Source: JAIMBK01 sp040755975 (GTDB lineage: Bacteria; Bacillota; Desulfotomaculia; Desulfotomaculales; Nap2-2B). Taken from it: a stretch of DNA of 12,214 bases. Positions 7,126 to 12,214 of the stretch are shown in pieces. Location of the stretch: NCBI GenBank assembly GCA_040755975.1, contig JBFLZY010000079.1, forward strand, positions 1 through 12,214, given 5' to 3'. The notes beneath the pieces are model-generated. The model did not search any database and had not been told where the DNA came from. It saw only the letters and a list, made by a program, of their open reading frames with translations. The stretch's first letter is position 1. Each line of letters starts with the position of its first letter. Position numbers and translations under genes: made by a program.

Positions 7126-7155
7126 CAAAGGCAGGGAGTTGCTGTCTTGCCTTTG
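7126..7155 (+). other. Hairpin in the leader of the beta-rich gene
   Basis: CAAAGGCA (7126-7133) pairs with TGCCTTTG (7148-7155), with further G-U and G-C pairs inside. No T run follows. It lies between the sigma region-4 gene and the ribosome binding site at 7176-7181, so it may affect mRNA stability or processing, or may overlap a promoter. Confidence 0.4.
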
Positions 7156-7187
7156 AGTAAAGAAAAATGATTAACGAGGAGTTGATT

Positions 7188-7828
7188 ATGATGCCTATTG
7201 ATTACGATTATGCGTTCCGTAGAATTAAGACTTCTTCAACTGGTTATCGTAAAATCGAAGCTACCATCAGGTTCGCCAATTCCATATCCGTTGACCATCC
7301 TGCATCTGCAGTATACAATTATCTTGGCTGCGAGGGTTCGGGTTTCGATTTTGAGTTTGGCCTGGGATTTAAACCGTCTGCAGGCTATGAAACTGTGCTT
7401 GGCCTCTTTCGCAGCATCATTGTTAATGGGCAGGAGGACTGGGCCTGGATACCCGGTTATTCCTTCAGCCCAGGCGCAGTCTATCGGCTCTTAATTGCCA
7501 CAGAAAGCGGGTACATTAAATGTTATGTTTATAACGACTCAGGTGCTCAACTGTACTATGGTGAATTTAACGTTCCAGGGGCTAGGTATGATGTGCAGGC
7601 CAGGTTGTCCGCCGTGTGTCCACGCTGCTGGTGCCTACCGACCTTAGCGGACATGCTTTATCTAATCGATGGACAACTACATTAGTTGGGACGCCGACAA
7701 CCTTTGTTAATGCCACTCCCTCCAACTGCATAGCAGAAAACGAAACAAAGCCTCCCGGCCAGCCTTGGGTGTCGGTGAACACATATAATGCCTATTACAA
7801 TGAGGATATCGACCTTGACATCCGTTAA
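7188..7828 (+). pseudogene. Beta-rich, possibly lectin-like protein gene, frameshifted near the 3' end
   Basis: ATG 7188 has GAGGAG (7176-7181) six bases upstream and is preferred to ATG 7167. The product starts MMPIDYDYAFRRIKTSSTGY and is rich in aromatic, Gly and Ser residues with alternating hydrophobics (FDFEFGLGFKPSAGYETVLG, YIKCYVYNDSGAQLYYGEF), suggesting a beta-sandwich like a carbohydrate-binding or lectin fold. No signal peptide or membrane segment is seen, so export through the holin-like protein is conceivable but unproven. The frame ends early at TAG 7683-7685. A second frame continues as STLLVPTDLSGHALSNRW and ends PWVSVNTYNAYYNEDIDLDI at 7828. Either a one-base lesion near 7600-7615 or insertion of the 53-bp repeat (7659-7711; 53 is not a multiple of three) explains the break. 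No family is recognised. Confidence 0.6.
7659..7711 (+). repeat. 53-bp perfect direct repeat, copy 2
   Basis: This copy is identical to 191-243 and lies inside the beta-rich gene. It begins and ends at codon boundaries of the gene's first frame. Removing exactly these 53 bases would put the first frame (before 7659) in register with the downstream frame (from 7712). Contains the CAACTA-CAT-TAGTTG hairpin. Confidence 0.85.
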
Positions 7829-7835
7829 TTATGTT

Positions 7836-7867
7836 TGGGCGCACCACTTTCAGGTGCGCCCATTTTT
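7836..7867 (+). terminator. Rho-independent terminator of the riboswitch operon
   Basis: TGGGCGCACC (7836-7845) and GGTGCGCCCA (7853-7862) form a perfect ten-base-pair stem with a seven-base loop, followed by TTTTT. It begins seven bases after the last codon of the beta-rich gene and marks the end of the operon. Confidence 0.93.
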
Positions 7868-7980
7868 CTTTTTCTACCCTGAAAACGTATGTTCGGAAGA
7901 AAACAATACCTACGAAAGATCACAAAACCCATTTTTTGAAAAGGGTTGGTCTAAAAAGCAAAACTGAGCAAGCGAAAAAC

Positions 7981-8133
7981 TTAAGCAGCTTCGATCGTTA
8001 TCTTAAAGCCCACGCTGTTGAGACGTTTGACCGTATTGTTGACGATGGCATTTTTATGGCGCTGATCGAAATAATTGGTACCCAACTCCTGGTAAGGTTT
8101 ACCCATTCTTAAGATGTGGTAAGCCCTGATTTT
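7981..8133 (-). pseudogene. C-terminal remnant of an IS110-family transposase
   Basis: The minus strand reads KIRAYHILRMGKPYQELG, then TNYFDQRHKNAIVNNTVK and RLNSVGFKITIEAA, stop TAA at 7983-7981. 'YH.L..GkPYqeLG.dYFd......v...vkRLe.lGf.vti' is the usual tail of IS110/IS116/IS902 transposases, after the second catalytic domain. A TGA at 8136-8134 closes the frame upstream and nothing upstream continues the family, so only about 50 of the usual roughly 400 residues remain. The overlapping + frame (7831-8112) is a shadow. Confidence 0.65.
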
Positions 8134-8381
8134 TCATCCAATGTACAAAAGGGTATATAAAAGATAATACAAGAAAGACATACCAAAGCTTTTCTACTAA
8201 ACCATCTAAGAAACCTTCTAACCAAATATAATTTAAACCGGCCAACAAAAAGCAGTTAAGCCCGCGCAAACAAAAGATAGTTTTATAATGGAGATGATTC
8301 CGATGAGGCTATCTAAAAAATCAAGGGGTTAAATTGCCCACTCGAGAAAGCCTGGTTCCCGGTAAAAACGCGGAAAACTCT
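8134..8381. other. AT-rich intergenic stretch without a supported gene
   Basis: Nothing coding could be supported here. A TATAAT lookalike and a 14-codon frame (MEMIPMRLSKKSRG) occur at about 8284-8330 on the + strand but show no other sign of a gene. No hairpin with a T run was seen after the minus-strand activator gene. Confidence 0.5.
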
Positions 8382-10112
8382 TTAACCCATTTCCCCTTTT
8401 ATCTCCCTCAGCTTCTCATACAAAGTGGCTCTGCTGATGCCCAGCAGCCTGGCTGCCCGGGACTTGTTCCCCCCAGTGATCTCCAGTGCCTTGATAATCG
8501 CCTCCCGCGCCACTTCCGCCAGAGCCAGCCCGCATCCCTGGTCATAATTGGAATGGTTCTCCGGCGCATAAATACCCAGGTCGTCCATTTGAATCAAACC
8601 GTATTTGCAATAAATTACCGCCCGTTCGAGCATATGCTCCAGTTCCCGAACATTCCCGGGCCAATGATAATTTTTGAAAAATTCCATGACTTCATCGGTT
8701 ACACCCTCCACCCGTTTTCCCAACTGCTTGCTGAACTTGTTTAAAAAGAAGTCGACCAGCAGAGGGATATCTTCAATATGTTCCCTTAACGGCGGAACGG
8801 TCAAAACCAGTACTTTCAACCTGTAAAAAAGATCTTTGCGAAACTTGCCTTCCCGGGTAAGCTTGTACAAATCCCGGTTGGTCGCCACGATAATGCGGAC
8901 GTCAACTTCCTTGGCCTTTACACCGCCAATCCTTTCCACTTCTTTTTCCTGGATGACGCGGAGCAATTTGCTTTGCAGCGGTAAAGGCATTTCCCCTATC
9001 TCGTCCAGGAAAATCGTCCCCCCGTCGGCCAGCTCAAATTTTCCCGGCTTCCCGTGCCTTAAGGCACCTGTAAACGCGCCCCCTTCGTAACCGAACAATT
9101 CCGCTTCGGCCAGCTCGACCGGGATGGCGGCACAATTTACCTTGACGAACGGGCGTTTAAACCGTTCACTGGCGTTGTGGATCGCCTGAGCCAGGAGCTC
9201 TTTGCCCGTCCCGCTTTCACCATAAATGAGGACTGTGGAAGAACCGGTAGCCGCCTGCAGGACCTGTCTTTTTACCTCCGCAATACTTTGACTTTTTCCG
9301 ATGACACTTTCAATGGTGTACTTCGTGCCGTTTAACTTGCCTAATTCATCACTGCTTAAGTTCGGGCGGCTGAAAATTTTCCGGGGGAACCCATCCTTTT
9401 TTTGTTTCATGGCCGCTTTAATTTCATCCGCATCCTGCAGGATCAAAATAGCCCCCCTGGTTTTCCCGATATGGACAATCGGAATTCCCTGAACGATCAA
9501 AGGTAAAGAACGGTGGAGTAACTTCTGCGGCCCCAACCGGAACCCCGCAATAATTTCCCCGAAAGGCAGGCCGGGCAACACTTCCTCAATCCGCTCGCCG
9601 ACCTTGACCTCGGGAAGCAGCCGGTGCAGGTACGTGCTGACCAAATTGATGACTCCTTGTTCATCGGTTACGACAAGACCACAGGGTACTTGCTGAAAAA
9701 CATTGGATAATTCCTCGTACAATAGCTCAATCTGGTCGAGCAAATGCATAACGGCCCAGGCCTGGGTAATTATCCCGCTCGGCCGGCCATCGCGATCCAC
9801 CACCGGGGTTTGTCCAATCCGGACATTCCGTAACCATAAGATTAATTCGGAAAGGTTGCTGAATGTTTTATCCTCCCGAAAATACATAACGTCTCTTAAA
9901 TAATACGGCTCGATACTGGTTTCCAGAGCGGCTCCCTGCAGCAAACAGTCATACAAGTTGGAGCGAGTAAACATCCCGATGAGAAGTCCTTCCCCGCCAA
10001 TTACAGGAATTCCCGTGAGCCTGGTCTGACGGAAGGCGAGAAGCGCCTCGCGTACTGTGCTTTGCGGCCTGAGAGTCACGGTAATCGGGGCCATAATCTC
10101 TTTTGCCTGCAT
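8382..10112 (-). CDS. Sigma-54-dependent activator with CBS, PAS, AAA+ and Fis HTH domains
   Basis: The 576-residue protein starts at ATG 10112 behind GGGAG. Domains in order: a pair of CBS motifs (about 1-60 and 68-122; e.g. IPVIGGEGLLIGMFTR and TPVVDRDGRPSGIIT), a PAS-like domain (about 128-235, FQQVPCGLVVTDEQGVI), the sigma-54 AAA+ ATPase (about 265-435), and a Fis-type helix-turn-helix (about 532-571, GGNKSRAARLLGISRATLYE). The ATPase has Walker A GESGTGKE (298-305), the sigma-54 contact loop GAFTGA (345-350) and Walker B GGTIFLDE (364-371), so it should be active. It uses ATP hydrolysis to open sigma-54 promoters; CBS domains usually sense adenine nucleotides or related ligands, and PAS a small molecule or redox state. 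The gene is intact. No sigma-54 (-24/-12) promoter was found in the flanking gaps, so the target is unknown. Confidence 0.95.
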   Translation of the reverse strand: MQAKEIMAPITVTLRPQSTVREALLAFRQTRLTGIPVIGGEGLLIGMFTRSNLYDCLLQGAALETSIEPYYLRDVMYFREDKTFSNLSELILWLRNVRIGQTPVVDRDGRPSGIITQAWAVMHLLDQIELLYEELSNVFQQVPCGLVVTDEQGVINLVSTYLHRLLPEVKVGERIEEVLPGLPFGEIIAGFRLGPQKLLHRSLPLIVQGIPIVHIGKTRGAILILQDADEIKAAMKQKKDGFPRKIFSRPNLSSDELGKLNGTKYTIESVIGKSQSIAEVKRQVLQAATGSSTVLIYGESGTGKELLAQAIHNASERFKRPFVKVNCAAIPVELAEAELFGYEGGAFTGALRHGKPGKFELADGGTIFLDEIGEMPLPLQSKLLRVIQEKEVERIGGVKAKEVDVRIIVATNRDLYKLTREGKFRKDLFYRLKVLVLTVPPLREHIEDIPLLVDFFLNKFSKQLGKRVEGVTDEVMEFFKNYHWPGNVRELEHMLERAVIYCKYGLIQMDDLGIYAPENHSNYDQGCGLALAEVAREAIIKALEITGGNKSRAARLLGISRATLYEKLREIKGEMG

Positions 10113-10311
10113 AAGACCACTCCCATCCAGGAAACTGTCCTACAGTGAGGAGATCCTTCCAAATCTCAAAATCTTAATTAATATAATACTTTATAATCGA
10201 TTTAAAAACAATATTTCGTTCCTGATTGGATACTATTCCCCACTGAAAATAGCCTGTTTCAGCCCGCAATGAACATACGATTTAAGAAGTTCGAACAATG
10301 GACAAAAAGAT

Positions 10312-11214
10312 TCAGCCCAGCAGCTTTCTTAGGGCCGGCACCGCCTGCCGCGCCGCTTCTTCGCCCTGCCTGATGCAGTAGGGGATTTTGCCGAAGTCCC
10401 AGGGTGCAACGTTCTTTAAAACCGGCTGAATAACCAGGTGGGCAAACCGGGCAAGCTTATCCTGGATTGCTTCGGAACCGATGATATCCAGGGACTGGCT
10501 CAGCAGCTGCGCGACGTTCCGGATATCTTTGTACGGTTCGCCGTCGTAGCCCAAGTCCACCCCCACCACCACGTCCGCCCCGAGCAAAGACAGGGTTTCC
10601 ACGGGCACGTTTTCCTTCAGGCCGCCGTCGACCAGGAGGCGGATCCCGATCCTTTTCGGCTCGAAGACGCCGGGGACGGCGCAGCTGGCCACCACCGCCG
10701 GGGCCACCGGCACGCCCTGAATAAAAACAAGATCTTCCGGCAGCCCGGAAAAATATACGTCCTGGCCGATAAACACAACCCGGGTACCCGTATTGAGATC
10801 CACTGCCGTAATCGCCAGCACGGTTTTCAAATCGCGAAAGGCTTTGCGCCGGAGGGCCTGCTCCAGCCAGCGCTGCAGCCTCCTGCCGGACACCAGCCCC
10901 AGGGGCGCCGGGAAAGAAAAGGGGGGGCGCAGGAAATCAAGCAGCGTCCTGGTGATCATGGCCGCCAGGTTGACCAGGGCCGAGCAGGGATCGTAAAAAT
11001 ACTCCGGCTTTAACCGGGAAGCCATTTCCGCCAGCTGCCGGGAGCGCCAGCCGGCGCAGTAAAGCGCGGCCACGATGCTCCCGGCACTGGTTCCGGCCAC
11101 CAGGTCCGGCCGCAGGCCTTCCTCCTCCAGCACTTTCAGCACGCCGATGTGCGCCGCCCCGCGCAAAAAGCCTCCCCCGAGGGCCAGGCCCCACTTTTTT
11201 TCTTTCTCCGGCAT
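10312..11214 (-). CDS. Patatin-like phospholipase (RssA/NTE family)
   Basis: From ATG 11214 (AGGTGG seven bases upstream) the product is 300 residues; a longer frame to 11316 lacks a better start. It shows the oxyanion-hole motif GGGFLRG (13-19), the nucleophile elbow GTSAG with Ser43, and the catalytic Asp196 in DGG (196-198), the Ser-Asp dyad of patatin-like lipid acyl hydrolases. ASCAVPGVFEP (176-186) is another family hallmark. There is no signal peptide, so it acts in the cytoplasm or at the inner face of the membrane on phospholipids or acyl esters. It lies 199 bases upstream of the sigma-54 activator on the same strand, with no terminator seen between, so co-transcription is possible. 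Length is normal for the bacterial family. Confidence 0.93.
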   Translation of the reverse strand: MPEKEKKWGLALGGGFLRGAAHIGVLKVLEEEGLRPDLVAGTSAGSIVAALYCAGWRSRQLAEMASRLKPEYFYDPCSALVNLAAMITRTLLDFLRPPFSFPAPLGLVSGRRLQRWLEQALRRKAFRDLKTVLAITAVDLNTGTRVVFIGQDVYFSGLPEDLVFIQGVPVAPAVVASCAVPGVFEPKRIGIRLLVDGGLKENVPVETLSLLGADVVVGVDLGYDGEPYKDIRNVAQLLSQSLDIIGSEAIQDKLARFAHLVIQPVLKNVAPWDFGKIPYCIRQGEEAARQAVPALRKLLG

Positions 11215-11409
11215 GAAAAAACCACCTGCCCTTCGCAAGGATTCGCATATTAATTTATGCCAACCGGACGGGAAGGGATTATGACTTTGCGCCCAGGCTT
11301 TTTTGCACCGCGGCACCTATGCCCTATCGCCCCACGTAAAAATGACGGTGGCTTTCCCTTAAGTCGCGCTTTAAAATTTTCCCGGTGGGTGTTTTCGGTA
11401 ATTCCTAAC

Positions 11410-11452
11410 AAAACCCCCGCTGCCCGGACCGAATTCCCAGGTGGGGGTTTTT
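11410..11452. terminator. Bidirectional terminator hairpin after the Fe-S gene
   Basis: AAAACCCCC (11410-11418) pairs with GGGGGTTTT (11443-11451). T runs follow on both strands, so it can stop transcription either way. It lies 14 bases after the stop of the minus-strand Fe-S gene and isolates it from the phospholipase gene. The remaining gap 11215-11409 shows no gene. Confidence 0.75.
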
Positions 11453-11465
11453 GGCAATCTTTTTC

Positions 11466-12214
11466 TTAAACCCTTCCTTTTTCCCCGGCGATGGCCAAAA
11501 GCTGCTCTTTCTTATCTTTTGGCGGGGAGGGAAGCAAAACGGAGCGTCTGGACATTACCAGGGCTTCTGTCGGACACCCTGCCGCACAGACGCCGCAGCC
11601 GATACACAGCTCCTTATTCACCACGGGGACCTCGGCGCCATTTCCGCCGGATACCATCCGGATGGCGTGAATGTGGCAGCGCCCGGCGCAGGTTCCGCAG
11701 CCACTACAGGCGTCTTCATCCACTTCGGGAACGAAGTTGCTGGGAAGAACGGAGGCGACCCCGCTCTCGTTGATGGCCCGCAGCACCCCGCAGCAGCAAC
11801 CGCAGCAGTGGCAGATGAAAGTGGGGTTGCTGAGCACGTTGTCCCCCAGGTGAACCAGCCCCAGCTTTTCGGTTTTCTCCAGCACACGGAGCATCTCGTC
11901 CACCCCGGCCTCCCTGGCAAAGCCCCGGGAAACCAGCCAGCGGGCGGCGTTCCCCAAAGACGTGCAGACGTCTTCCAGCGGGGCGCCGCACGCCCTCCCC
12001 AGGTGGCTCGCCTTGTGCCGGCAGGCGCACAGGGAAAGGGCCCCGAACCCGGCCTCCCGGATGATCCCGGAAGCCCTCTCATAGGTAAGCACCTCCGTTT
12101 CCACGGCGGCGGGAAGGAGGCTCTCGTAGACCAAAGACCTGAACATTTTGGTGGACGAGCCAAAAATCTCTTCCGCAACCCCTTGCGAGTGAAAATATTT
12201 TTCAAAGAGTTCGG
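11466..12214 (-). CDS. 4Fe-4S dicluster ferredoxin-type protein, 5' end outside the window
   Basis: The frame is open to the right edge, reading ELFEKYFHSQGVAEEIFGSS before the internal Met at 12146, so that Met is not the true start and at least 248 residues are visible. The C-terminal region has two [4Fe-4S] motifs, CSGCGTCAGRC and CIGCGVCAAGC, each followed by a ferredoxin-like strand. Upstream lie SLCACRHKASHLGRAC and an unusual cysteine cluster, FICHCCGCCCG, which could bind another cluster or metal. This architecture is common in anaerobic clostridia as a soluble electron-transfer or oxidoreductase-associated protein of undefined role. No signal peptide can be judged because the start is missing. 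Confidence 0.9.
   Translation of the reverse strand, partial: ELFEKYFHSQGVAEEIFGSSTKMFRSLVYESLLPAAVETEVLTYERASGIIREAGFGALSLCACRHKASHLGRACGAPLEDVCTSLGNAARWLVSRGFAREAGVDEMLRVLEKTEKLGLVHLGDNVLSNPTFICHCCGCCCGVLRAINESGVASVLPSNFVPEVDEDACSGCGTCAGRCHIHAIRMVSGGNGAEVPVVNKELCIGCGVCAAGCPTEALVMSRRSVLLPSPPKDKKEQLLAIAGEKGRV

Noticed and set aside
191..7711. Diversity-generating retroelement (template/variable repeat pair)
   Set aside because: The two 53-bp copies are identical with no adenine-specific changes, and no reverse transcriptase gene is present.
7831..8112. 93-residue + strand open frame after the operon
   Set aside because: It starts inside the terminator hairpin and is antisense to the IS110-type transposase tail.
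10245..10272. Terminator between the phospholipase and activator genes
   Set aside because: A CTGAAA/TTTCAG pairing exists but the stem is weak and no T run follows.
10438..11013. 191-residue + strand open frame
   Set aside because: It is the antisense shadow of the phospholipase gene, which has all catalytic motifs on the minus strand.

Overview
The window looks like a Gram-positive clostridial (Firmicutes) chromosome, most likely from the Peptococcaceae / Desulfotomaculum-Pelotomaculum group. The grounds are AGGAGG-type ribosome binding sites, a class-I cyclic-di-GMP riboswitch, a CBS-PAS sigma-54 activator, a multi-cysteine Fe-S protein, a DUF3048/YerB-type gene and several insertion sequences. 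This placement is inference from gene content; no rRNA or other taxonomic marker is present.

Layout: bases 1 to about 8.1 kb form an accessory block full of damaged genes. (i) An IS1634-like element (about 246-2045, + strand) carries a transposase gene with at least two frameshifts and one stop codon. (ii) A decayed minus-strand fragment lies at 2124-2336. (iii) A frameshifted DUF3048 (YerB-like) gene (3417 to 2558, minus) has a plausible promoter and a strong terminator. (iv) A tiny minus-strand operon of a short membrane/secreted peptide gene and a lipoprotein gene is split by a second IS (3729-5399, minus). That IS has 21-bp inverted ends and a transposase broken into five reading-frame pieces. 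(v) The most interesting unit is on the + strand at 5861-7867: a c-di-GMP-I riboswitch with its own terminator, a holin-like three-helix membrane protein, a sigma region-2-like small protein, a sigma region-4 protein, a beta-rich extracellular-looking protein, and a strong terminator. The two sigma pieces together resemble a split sigma factor of the SigO/RsoA kind. (vi) An IS110-type transposase tail lies at 7981-8133. A perfect 53-bp direct repeat occurs at 191-243 (two bases from the IS1634-like end) and inside the beta-rich gene at 7659-7711.

Bases 8.4-12.2 kb are ordinary intact chromosome, all on the minus strand: a 576-aa CBS-CBS-PAS-AAA+-Fis sigma-54 activator, a 300-aa patatin-like phospholipase, a bidirectional terminator, and a Fe-S protein that runs off the right edge.

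How the genes may work together: c-di-GMP would set read-through into the holin/split-sigma operon. The reconstituted sigma factor could then drive its own operon or other surface/export genes. This is a hypothesis from gene order. In this copy the sigma region-4 gene and the beta-rich gene both appear frameshifted, so the system may be decaying here. The contrast between many lesions on the left and none seen on the right argues for real decay over uniformly poor sequence.
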